The position numbers and the translations under genes are program-made. A DNA stretch of 18,459 nucleotides. Origin: CAG-791 sp963596015. Lineage in GTDB: Bacteria; Bacillota; Clostridia; Lachnospirales; Lachnospiraceae. The notes under the pieces are model-generated. The model was given only the letters and a program-made list of their open reading frames with translations, was not told the origin of the DNA and ran no database searches. The stretch is from NCBI GenBank assembly GCA_963596015.1, contig CAVBJS010000050.1, positions 1 to 18,459 on the forward strand, read 5' to 3'. Shown here in pieces: positions 7,337-15,300 of this stretch. The stretch's first letter is position 1. Each line of letters starts with the position of its first letter.

Positions 7337-8140
7337 CTATTGATAGTAAATCTTCCCCTTATCCGCCAGCACCGGCTCTTCTCCCGGCAGGGCCACGATT
7401 CTGGCTACCTGACAGTTATGAGGAATAGGCGGGCGGCTGGTCGGATCCTGTGCTCTGTAGAAGGGCAACAGCAAAGAACTCATGGCGCAGCCGTGGGTGG
7501 TTACCAGGATAGTCTTATCCTGCAGTTCTTTTCTTCCAAACAGGTCCTTCAGAAAAGCCTCTGCCCGCTCCTCTACGCTCTGTACCGTCTCTGCTCCCTC
7601 CGGCATGACGAACTCGTCCGGCCGCACAAAGAACTCCCGGAAATCCTTCACCGGCAGCTCGTAGTTATCCGCGCCGCAGCCAAGGCCTTCCCAGGGGCCG
7701 AAATTGATCTCGATGATCCGGGGATCTGTGACTACAGGCGGAAGTTCATTATCCGTATTTTCTTCTCCCGCTTGTCCACCTTGCGGGTTTTGCACGTTTT
7801 CACCGATTTCCTGATTTTTCTTATTTTCTTCGGAAGGTTCCTGCTGTATTTCCCGGTTCGATCCTCTGTCAATTTCTGCCCGGTAGCCGGGATTTTCCTT
7901 TAAAAATGCCTCTGCCCGCTGCCGATAGCCGTTATTTTCCTTAAGGATCTCCCAGGCTGTCTGCTTTGCCCGCAGCAAGGGGCTGGAAAAGCAGAAGTCA
8001 AAGGGGATATCCCGCATGCCCACGCCGGTTTTCTGTGCCAGTGCAATGCCGTTCTCATTAAGGGGAATATCCGCTCTGCCCTGCAGCTTTCGCTCTCTGT
8101 TCCACCTGGTCTCTCCGTGACGAATAATATACAGTTCCAT
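7337..8140 (-). CDS. Histidine phosphatase superfamily protein (phosphoglycerate-mutase-like) with an insertion
   Basis: The N-terminal motif IIRHGET (5-11) carries the phospho-accepting histidine. The FSSPLLRAKQTA segment and the late VTTHGCAMS supply other active-site residues. The family includes cofactor-dependent phosphoglycerate mutases and phosphatases such as alpha-ribazole phosphatase; the substrate cannot be assigned. The 267-residue product is longer than the usual 190-210 because of a polar, low-complexity insertion of about 60 residues (Gln/Glu/Asn rich) before PRIIEINFGPWEG. Within it, NGYRQRAEAFLKENPGYRAE contains an internal near-repeat. I chose the second ATG (8140) because GGAG lies seven bases upstream; an ATG at 8152 has no such site. 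It follows a strong terminator, so it probably begins its own transcript. Confidence 0.88.
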   Translation of the reverse strand: MELYIIRHGETRWNRERKLQGRADIPLNENGIALAQKTGVGMRDIPFDFCFSSPLLRAKQTAWEILKENNGYRQRAEAFLKENPGYRAEIDRGSNREIQQEPSEENKKNQEIGENVQNPQGGQAGEENTDNELPPVVTDPRIIEINFGPWEGLGCGADNYELPVKDFREFFVRPDEFVMPEGAETVQSVEERAEAFLKDLFGRKELQDKTILVTTHGCAMSSLLLPFYRAQDPTSRPPIPHNCQVARIVALPGEEPVLADKGKIYYQ

Positions 8141-8169
8141 TTTAATCTCCATTCCGCAGGGATCCTCAT
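8141..8169 (-). promoter_or_regulatory. Phosphatase-gene leader resembling the ppk leader
   Basis: On the minus strand it reads ATGAGG, ATCCCTGC, GAATGGAG and then the start codon, matching 2958-2990 apart from a four-base deletion and a few substitutions. It decides the start at 8140. The 26 bases between it and the terminator contain TTGACG but no matching -10 box, so no promoter is called. Confidence 0.6.
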
Positions 8170-8196
8170 TTCCGGGCAGCCATACGTCAACTTCCT

Positions 8197-8230
8197 AAAA
8201 AAGCAGGATGAATATTCTCACCCTGCTTTT
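8197..8230 (-). terminator. Intrinsic terminator after the GH25-like gene
   Basis: A 13-bp stem (8199-8211 with 8218-8230, including one G-T wobble) closes a 6-base loop. On the minus strand it ends in six Ts (8197-8202). It starts 26 bases after the stop codon of the GH25-like gene and separates the upstream group from the phosphatase gene. Confidence 0.93.
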
Positions 8231-8255
8231 CTCTCATCTGCTTTTGCTGCCGTCT

Positions 8256-9461
8256 TTAGGAATCCGCATCTGTTTTCCGGTTTACATCCTCTGCCTCGGT
8301 GCTCTGACTCTGGGGCACAGCGCCTTCTCTGATGATCAGATCCCGGTGCACATCCGTAGAAATGCCCTGGATCTCTCCGCTGGCTGTATACTGCCAGCAG
8401 CTGAACTGATAGGGGAAGTAAAGGGAAGTATCATTGCTGGTGATCCACTTTTCATATTTTTCCAGCTGGGTCATGTCCAGCAGCATGGTAAAGCTTACCA
8501 GATTTCCGTAGATCGCAGGTGTATATCCCGCTTCCTCCAGAGCCTGACAGAAAGCGATGGTATTCTCCGTCCACTCTGCCTTGCTCTGTCCCTCTGTATC
8601 CTGGGTGCCGTCATCAGCCGTGCTGACAGGCAGTACCCAGACTGCCACGGGAAGGGAAGTCTTTGTTCCCTCCTCTTCCATCTCCTGCAGCCAGGAAACC
8701 AGTTCGCCGGCCTGCTCCCTGCACTCCTGGGGTGAGGCGTGGGACAGGACGTAGTAGACGCCGGTGGCCATCTCCGCCTCCTGGGCTCCTGTCAGATTGT
8801 GCTCAAAGTAGGAATCCCGCACAGCCGTGCCGTCCATATCTCCGCCGCCGGCGCAGATATAGGCAAAACTGATCTGGTCCTGGGCTACCTTTTCCCAGTC
8901 GATATAGCCTTCTTTTTCCGACACATCGATGCCCTGCCGGGTCTGTATCCTGGTATTTGTCCCATTGTATTGCAGGCGTCCGCTTTCATCCAGGGCAAAG
9001 TCCGACTCGGAAAAATTGTGCTTCAGCACGGAGGAGATCACGGGATAAAAGTAATACCGGCCGCCGCTGAGAACCACGATATCATTGGAAAAAAGCTTTC
9101 GCAGCATGCCGGTGGTACTGTCGCCGGATTCCAGAGAGCTCTGGATTTGCTGCAAAATGGTATTGCGCTCCGTCATAGCCGCGGTCTTTTTGGTCTCGCT
9201 GAGACTCCTCTTTAGTTCTTCCTCGGTATAAAGCTGCTTTTCTTCCCCTTCTTCCAGGTTCAGTTCCGCATAGATCCGGTGCAGCTCCTGCATATTGGCC
9301 CGGGAGCGGACCAGCAAAAAGACGCTGAAAGCCACCGCGCTGAGGGTCACCAGGCTCAGAATGATGATGTTGACCAGGTATACCGTCCGCTGGTGATTGG
9401 CGTTTTCTTTTTCTTTCTCTTTTTCCTTTTCCATATACAAAGGATTTTTTCTCATGGACAT
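8256..9461 (-). CDS. Membrane-anchored GH25 (lysozyme-like) protein, probably catalytically inactive
   Basis: The 401-residue protein has a lysine/glutamate-rich N-terminus with EKEKEKEKE (11-19), one membrane helix at about 26-51, and a helical stalk (about 53-112). A GH25-like domain follows at 176-376: GIDVS (177-181), GYIDWEKV and ATGVYYVLSHA, then PAIYGN and SCWQY near the C-terminus. In active GH25 muramidases the strand after 'PV' carries an Asp-x-Glu pair; here PVAVWVLP (271-278) has Trp and Leu at those places. The first aspartate (179) remains. The topology suggests an extracellular wall-facing domain that may bind glycan rather than cut it. It starts 7 nt after ilvA with no clear ribosome binding site, so translation may be coupled; the ATG at 9455 is an alternative start. 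Confidence 0.83.
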   Translation of the reverse strand: MSMRKNPLYMEKEKEKEKENANHQRTVYLVNIIILSLVTLSAVAFSVFLLVRSRANMQELHRIYAELNLEEGEEKQLYTEEELKRSLSETKKTAAMTERNTILQQIQSSLESGDSTTGMLRKLFSNDIVVLSGGRYYFYPVISSVLKHNFSESDFALDESGRLQYNGTNTRIQTRQGIDVSEKEGYIDWEKVAQDQISFAYICAGGGDMDGTAVRDSYFEHNLTGAQEAEMATGVYYVLSHASPQECREQAGELVSWLQEMEEEGTKTSLPVAVWVLPVSTADDGTQDTEGQSKAEWTENTIAFCQALEEAGYTPAIYGNLVSFTMLLDMTQLEKYEKWITSNDTSLYFPYQFSCWQYTASGEIQGISTDVHRDLIIREGAVPQSQSTEAEDVNRKTDADS

Positions 9462-9468
9462 TTACCGT

Positions 9469-10692
9469 CTAAATATTGGTGCGCACCAGTTTAGGCTGGT
9501 ATCCTTCCTTTTCCAGGCAGCGGATGATCTCTGCCTTATGCTCTGTTCCGAATGCCTCTAAGGTGATCCGCAGTTCTACCGCCGCATTGCGGTTGATAGA
9601 GACGAACTGGTTGTGCTCTAACTTGATGACGTTACCGTTAGCTGCGGCGATGACACCGGAAACTCTGGAGAGCTCACCCGGCTTATCCGGCAGCAGCACG
9701 GAAACCGTAAAGATACGATCCCGCAGGATCAATCCCTGCTGTACCACGGAGGACATGGTGATCACGTCCATATTGCCGCCGCTTAAGACGGAAACTACCT
9801 TTTTGCCCTTTGCGTCGATGTGCTTTAAGGCAGCTACGCTCAGAAGACCGGAGTTTTCCACGATCATCTTGTGATTTTCCACCATATCCAGGAAAGCCAC
9901 TACCAGTTCCTCATCCGGAACGGTGATCACCTGATCCAGGTTCTTCTGCAGATAAGGGAAGATCACACTGCCGGGGGTCTTGACGGCGGTGCCGTCTGCG
10001 ATGGTATTGACGGTGGGAAGGGTGGTCACCTGTCCGTTTTTCAGGGAAGCGGTCAGACATGCTGCCCCGGCCGGCTCTACACCGATGACCTGTACATTGG
10101 GCTTAAGAAGCTTGGCCAGTGTGGAAACACCGGTAGCCAGTCCGCCGCCGCCGATGGGTACCAGAATGACGTCTACCAAAGGCAGCTCCTTGATGATCTC
10201 CATGGCGATGGTGCCCTGACCGGTAGCTACTCTGGGGTCATCGAAGGGGTGAATAAAGGTATATCCTTTTTCCTCCGCCAGCTCTAATGCCTTCTCGCAT
10301 GCCTCATCATATACATCTCCGTGCAGCACTACCTCTGCCCCCAGGGCTTTGGTGCGGTTTACCTTGATAAGGGGAGTGGTGGTGGGCATGACGATGACTG
10401 CCTTTACGCCGTAAGCCTTAGCCGCATAGGCTACGCCCTGGGCATGGTTGCCGGCGGAAGCGGTGATCAGTCCCTTTCCTCTCTCTTCCTGGGTAAGGGT
10501 GCTGATGGTATAGTAAGCACCACGAACCTTATAAGCGCCTGTGCGCTGCATATTTTCTGGCTTTAAATATACCTTGCCGCCGGTCTGCTCGCTCCAGTAG
10601 TCCGAATAGATCAACTCTGTGGGGCGTGTTACCTTCTTCACGATCTCACAGGCTTCCTCAAATCTGGGTAAAGTCAACATCTCTGTGTCCAT
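9469..10692 (-). CDS. ilvA: Threonine ammonia-lyase (threonine dehydratase), short form with ACT domain
   Basis: This PLP enzyme deaminates threonine to 2-oxobutyrate, the entry to isoleucine synthesis, or serves in threonine breakdown. The 407-residue product has the PLP lysine in TGAYKVRGAYYT (about 51-62), the ASAGNHAQG loop, and the phosphate-binding glycine loop IGGGGLATG. A C-terminal ACT-like domain begins near VLLPDKPGELSRVSGVIAA. This length and single ACT domain match the short TdcB/IlvA type common in Clostridia, rather than the long E. coli IlvA with two regulatory repeats. The start at 10692 is set by AAGGAGG seven bases upstream. It lies 18 nt after ftsY and 7 nt before the GH25-like gene. 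Anabolic and catabolic roles cannot be separated from sequence alone. Confidence 0.93.
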   Translation of the reverse strand: MDTEMLTLPRFEEACEIVKKVTRPTELIYSDYWSEQTGGKVYLKPENMQRTGAYKVRGAYYTISTLTQEERGKGLITASAGNHAQGVAYAAKAYGVKAVIVMPTTTPLIKVNRTKALGAEVVLHGDVYDEACEKALELAEEKGYTFIHPFDDPRVATGQGTIAMEIIKELPLVDVILVPIGGGGLATGVSTLAKLLKPNVQVIGVEPAGAACLTASLKNGQVTTLPTVNTIADGTAVKTPGSVIFPYLQKNLDQVITVPDEELVVAFLDMVENHKMIVENSGLLSVAALKHIDAKGKKVVSVLSGGNMDVITMSSVVQQGLILRDRIFTVSVLLPDKPGELSRVSGVIAAANGNVIKLEHNQFVSINRNAAVELRITLEAFGTEHKAEIIRCLEKEGYQPKLVRTNI

Positions 10693-10710
10693 GATTTCCT
10701 CCTTATGTCT

Positions 10711-12222
10711 TTACTGCTCCTGTGTGCTGTCTTTTTCTCTCTCAAATAATGCCGCCACGAACTCATCCGGCTTGAACTTCTGCAGATCCTCCATCTTTTC
10801 ACCCACACCGATGAATTTAACGGGAATATGCAGCTCTGACTGCACGGCAATGGCTATGCCGCCCTTGCTGGTGCCGTCCATCTTAGTCAGGATGATGCCG
10901 GTCAGATCGGTGACATTGCCGAATTCTCTGGCCTGGGAAAGAGCATTCTGTCCGGTGGCACCGTCTAAGACCACCAGGTTTTCCCGCTTGGCTTCCGGAT
11001 ATTCCCGGGAGATGATCTTATCCATCTTGCGCAGCTCTTCCATCAGATTCTTCTTATTGTGGAGACGTCCCGCCGTATCGCACAGCAGAATGTCCGCTCT
11101 TCTGGCCTTGGCCGCGCAGACCGCATCGTAGACCACGCTGGCAGGGTCAGAGCCCTCCGGTGCACTGATGATATCCACACCGGCCCGGTTCGCCCATTCC
11201 TGCAGCTGTTCCCCTGCCGCTGCCCGGAAGGTATCTGCCGCCGCAATAAGCACCTTTTTGCCCTGCTTTTTATAAATACCCGCCAGTTTTCCAACAGAGG
11301 TGGTCTTGCCTACGCCGTTGACGCCGATGACCATGACGATGGAAGGCTGCTTCTCGAAATCATAGGCATGCTCATCCACATACATCTGCTCGCTGATGTT
11401 CTGGATCAACAGTTCCCGGCAGGCCTGGGGCTCATGGATATGCTGCTGTGCCACCTGTTCCTTTAGCTTGGTCAAGATCTCATCAGTAGCATGGATGCCC
11501 ATATCTCCCATGATCATGATCTCTTCCAGTTCCTCATAGAAGTCATCATCGATGGAAGAATAGCCCAGAAATACCCGGTCCATGCCCTGCACGATATTAT
11601 CTCTGGTCTTGGTAAGACCGGCCTTCAGGCGGCCGAAAAAGCCTAGCTTCTGTTCGGGTTCCCGTTCTGCCTCCTGTGCAGGTTCCTCTTCCATTTCCTG
11701 CTGGGACGCCTGTTGGAACTCTTCTGCCGTTTCCTCTTCGGATTCTTCCTGCACTTCTTCTGCAGGCTCTACAGCTTCTGCATCTGTAACTTCCGGTTCT
11801 GTTTCTTCAGCTTCCGGTTCTGTGTTTTCTGTCTCCGGATTTATTTCTTCCGCTTCAGATTCTGTGTTATCTGTCCCCGGATCTGTAGATTCCGATTCCG
11901 TGATTCCAGACTCGGGATCCGTGTTTACCATCTCAGGATCGATGTTTTCGATTTTCAGCTCCGCATCAGACAGGTCAGATTCTGTACTTTCTGTCTGTGA
12001 ATCCGCGTTTTCTGTCTCCGGAGTTGTGTTCTCTGACTCCGTTACAGCGTTACCGTTCTCCGGGTTCTTGTCTTCCGACTCTGACTCTGTGGTCTCTGTT
12101 TCAGGATCCGCGTTTTCGGTTTCCGATTCCACGTTTTCATTTTCAGTTTCCACGGTCTCCGGTTCCGGTTCTGTATTTTCCTTCTTCTTGGAACGCCAGC
12201 CCCAAAAATCAAATTTGCTCAT
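10711..12222 (-). CDS. ftsY: FtsY, signal recognition particle receptor GTPase
   Basis: FtsY docks ribosome-SRP complexes at the membrane and hydrolyses GTP together with Ffh. The NG domain starts near residue 192. It holds the P-loop GVNGVGKTT (300-308), DTFRAAAGEQL (330-340), DTAGRLHNKKNL (about 381) and TKMDGTSKGG near the C-terminus. Residues 15-190 form a long, very acidic A domain of near-repeats such as ESENTTPETEN and DPETETTESES, with almost no hydrophobic residues. It is longer than that of Bacillus FtsY. The start at 12222 has AAGAGG six bases upstream. A frame reading further up to 12300 merely translates repeat copy B. It follows smc directly, as in many Firmicutes. Confidence 0.96.
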   Translation of the reverse strand: MSKFDFWGWRSKKKENTEPEPETVETENENVESETENADPETETTESESEDKNPENGNAVTESENTTPETENADSQTESTESDLSDAELKIENIDPEMVNTDPESGITESESTDPGTDNTESEAEEINPETENTEPEAEETEPEVTDAEAVEPAEEVQEESEEETAEEFQQASQQEMEEEPAQEAEREPEQKLGFFGRLKAGLTKTRDNIVQGMDRVFLGYSSIDDDFYEELEEIMIMGDMGIHATDEILTKLKEQVAQQHIHEPQACRELLIQNISEQMYVDEHAYDFEKQPSIVMVIGVNGVGKTTSVGKLAGIYKKQGKKVLIAAADTFRAAAGEQLQEWANRAGVDIISAPEGSDPASVVYDAVCAAKARRADILLCDTAGRLHNKKNLMEELRKMDKIISREYPEAKRENLVVLDGATGQNALSQAREFGNVTDLTGIILTKMDGTSKGGIAIAVQSELHIPVKFIGVGEKMEDLQKFKPDEFVAALFEREKDSTQEQ

Positions 12223-12398
12223 TTTTACCTCTTTTTGCCACAGCTTGTCTGTGGCAACACGAGGAGAATTTCGCGCAGGCGAATTCTCCGATGTGCTCAC
12301 CCATTGATGGCGTCTACGACATCAATGCAATTTGAAATAAATGCTATCAAGCATTTATTTCAAATTTTTACCTCTTTTTGCCGCAGCTTGTCTGCGGC
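12222..12398 (-). repeat. Structured intercistronic repeat, copy B (smc / ftsY)
   Basis: Hairpin 1 (12237-12255) has stem GCCACAG/CTGTGGC and loop CTTGT. The core hairpin 2 (12258-12295) matches copies A and C except for two substitutions, one of them in its loop (GCAG for GAAG). Hairpin 3 (12302-12327) is CATTGATG/CATCAATG with an internal G-A mismatch. Hairpin 4 (12330-12365) is a perfect 15-bp stem with loop TATCAA. Two 34-bp direct repeats, 12222-12255 and 12365-12398, bound the insert. They differ at two places only (12240/12383 and 12252/12395), and these two bases pair with each other, turning A-T into G-C. The distal hairpin overlaps the last base of the smc stop codon TAG. Confidence 0.93.
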
Positions 12399-15300
12399 TA
12401 CGCACTCAGATCCTTATCGATCAGGTTTACGCTGACCAGTGCCGATACGCCCTTCTCCTGCATGGTGATACCGTAGAGTCGATCAGCCTGCTCCATGGTG
12501 CCTCGGCGGTGGGTGATGACGATGAACTGGGTATCCTTTGTCAGCTTATGCAGGTAGCCTGCAAAACGGCTGACATTGTTTTCATCCAGCGCCGCCTCGA
12601 TCTCGTCCAGCAGACAGAAGGGGGAAGGCTTAAGACTCTGGATGGCAAACAGCAGGGCAATAGCCGTCAGGGACTTTTCTCCGCCGGAGAGCTGCATCAT
12701 ATTCTGCAGCTTCTTGCCCGGGGGCTGAGCGATGACCCGGACCCCGGCCTCCAGAAGGTCTGCTCCTTCCATCAGCTCCAACGTGCCTTTTCCGCCGCCG
12801 AACATCTCTTTGAATACCAGATCAAATTCTTTGTTGATCCGGGCGAACTGCTCTTTAAACTGCCGGCGCATGGCCTCGTCCAGTTCCTGGATGATACCCT
12901 GCAAAGTCTCCTCTGCCGCCACCAGATCGTCATGCTGTCCTTTTAAGAAAGTATAGCGCTCCATCAAAGTTTTGTATTCCTCGATGGCACCCATGTTCAC
13001 ATCTCCCAGACTTCGGATCTTGCCCTTTAAAGCAGCGATCTCCTTTTTCATGGCATAAAGATCCGTCATGGATTCGTCCCGCAGCGCATTGGCATCCGAT
13101 AAGGTGATCTCGTACTCATCCCACATATAATTGATCTGAGCTTCCAAAGCGTTCTGCAGTTTTTCCTTCTGGGCATTTAAACGGTAAACTTCCTTGTCCA
13201 GGGAATTCTGCTTCTCCGCCAGACTCTCTCTGGTGGTAAAGAACTCCTTCTGCTTTCCTGTCAGCTCTTCCTTTTTCTGTACGCTTTCCTGTAACAGCTT
13301 CTGGGCATCGGACTGGGTGCTGTGGGAACTCTCGATGGTCTTTTGGATCTCCTCTATATTCTTCTGACGCTGGGTCATTTCTTCCTTGCCCTGCACCAGG
13401 CTTTGGATGATCTCCTCCAGTTCCTTCTTAGTCTGGGCTGTCTCCTGGGTGATACGATCCAGATTTTCCTGCTTAAATTGGATCTGCTGGCGCATTCGCT
13501 CTATTTCCACATCCCAGGAAGCGGCCGCCGTATTCTTTTCGGTCTCTTCTTTCTGCAGGATCTCCAACTGTTCCTGCAGCTGCGTGATCTGCTCCGTGGT
13601 ATCCTTTTCGTACTGTTCGGAAGCCGCCAGCTTTTCGGTGATCTCTTCCTTTTCCTTTACCACCTCGGCGGTCTGCTCTTCTATGCCCTTGCTTTCTTCT
13701 TTCAGCTGTACGAAGCTGCCCGCCGCCTGTTTCTTTTTCTCTTCTTCATTGACCACGTTCATGCGGGCTGTATTCTGTTCCAGGAATTTATTTTGCAGTT
13801 CACTGCGGATCTGCTCTAATTCCCGGCGCAGTGCCGTGCGGGCATTTCTCGTCTCCTCGATCTCCTTATTCAGATCATCGATGGCCGTAAGCTTTTCCTT
13901 AACCTTTTGCTCTAACTCCGCCATTTCGCGGCGCCGTCCCAGCAGGTTGCTGTTTCCTTTATAGGCACCGCCGCTGATGGCACCGCCGGGTACGAAAAGC
14001 TCGCCCTCTAAGGTAACCATCCGCAGGGAATGACTGTGCCGGCCGGCGATCTTTACTGCATGGTCAAAGGTATCCACGATAAGGATCCGCCCCAACATAG
14101 CCTTAGCCACATTGCGATAAGCCGGCTCTGTCTCTACCAGACTGTCCGCTAAACCGATGATACCCTCTTCCTTTAGTACCTCCGGCTTGGAGAATTCCTG
14201 GGGATGGGCGATGCTGGTCAGGGGCAGGAAGGTAGCACGGCCTGCCTTTTCTCTCTTTAAGAGAGAGATCATGCGCTTGGCAGTGGCCTCATCGTCTGTG
14301 ACGATGTTCTGGATATTGCCGCCTAAGGCCACTTCAATGGCAGTTTCGTACTTGGGTTTCGTCTTTAAAAGGTCCGCCACTACGCCTAAAAGGCCCTTTT
14401 CTTTGGATTTGTTCTCCATGACCTTTTTGACGCTGCCGCCAAAGCCTTCGTAACGCTCTGTCAGGTTCACAAGGGATTCCAACTTGGTCTTTTCCTTGTG
14501 ATACTCGATCTGGGCATCCCGCAGCTTCTGGTCGCATCCTGTCAGCTTTTCCTTGGCTTTCTGGATCTGGGCTTCCTTTTCCTGCTGCTCCTTGCGCAGT
14601 TCGCTGATTCTGGCTGTTACATTCTCAAAGGCTTCCTTTAACTGACGGATCCGCTCTTCCTGCTGATTCTCCTGGGTTCTGGCGCTGACCAGACGGGAAG
14701 TCAGCTCTGCCTTTCGGATACCGATCTGCTCCTCCATGGTGCTAAGGCTGGCCAGGCGTGACTTAATGGTAGCCCGCTCACTTAAAGCTTCCAGAATGCC
14801 GTTTTTGCCATCCTCTATTTGGCCGGCACACTCCGTCACCTTGGCCGCCACCGCCTCATGCTCTTTTCTGGCCTTTTCCCTGTCGTCTGTCAGCTTGCCG
14901 AAATGGTCGTCCATCTCCTTTTTTTCATCCAGGAGCTGGCTTTTTTCCGTCTCATAGCTATCCAGCTTTGCCTGCATGTTGGCTTTGCGGACAGCGAAAT
15001 GCTCCGCATTGCTTTTGGCAGCCCGGATCTGTTCCTCGTAAACCTTGATATCGCCTTCCAGCTTACCCCGCACGATGCTGGCATCGCTGATGCGATTCCG
15101 GGTCTGCTCCATCTCGGTCTCCAACTGCTCCAACTGAGACTGGATCTTTTCATAATCCGATCTGGCAGCTTCGTATTGCTCCTTAGCCTGAGCTAAGTCT
15201 TTGTCTGCGATTTGCTGCTTTTCGGTCATTTCTTTTAATTCTTCGCCAGTCTTGCCGTGCTCGATCAGGAAAGCATTGACATCCAGGGTCTTCAGGCTTT

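Noticed and set aside
9402..9432. Phase-variable repeat in the GH25-like gene (EKEKEKEKE)
   Set aside because: The tract is an imperfect six-base repeat, so slippage by whole units would keep the frame; no sign of an on/off switch.
12223..12300. In-frame N-terminal extension of FtsY through the repeat
   Set aside because: It only translates hairpins 1 and 2 of copy B. The ATG at 12222 has a good ribosome binding site and gives the usual FtsY start.
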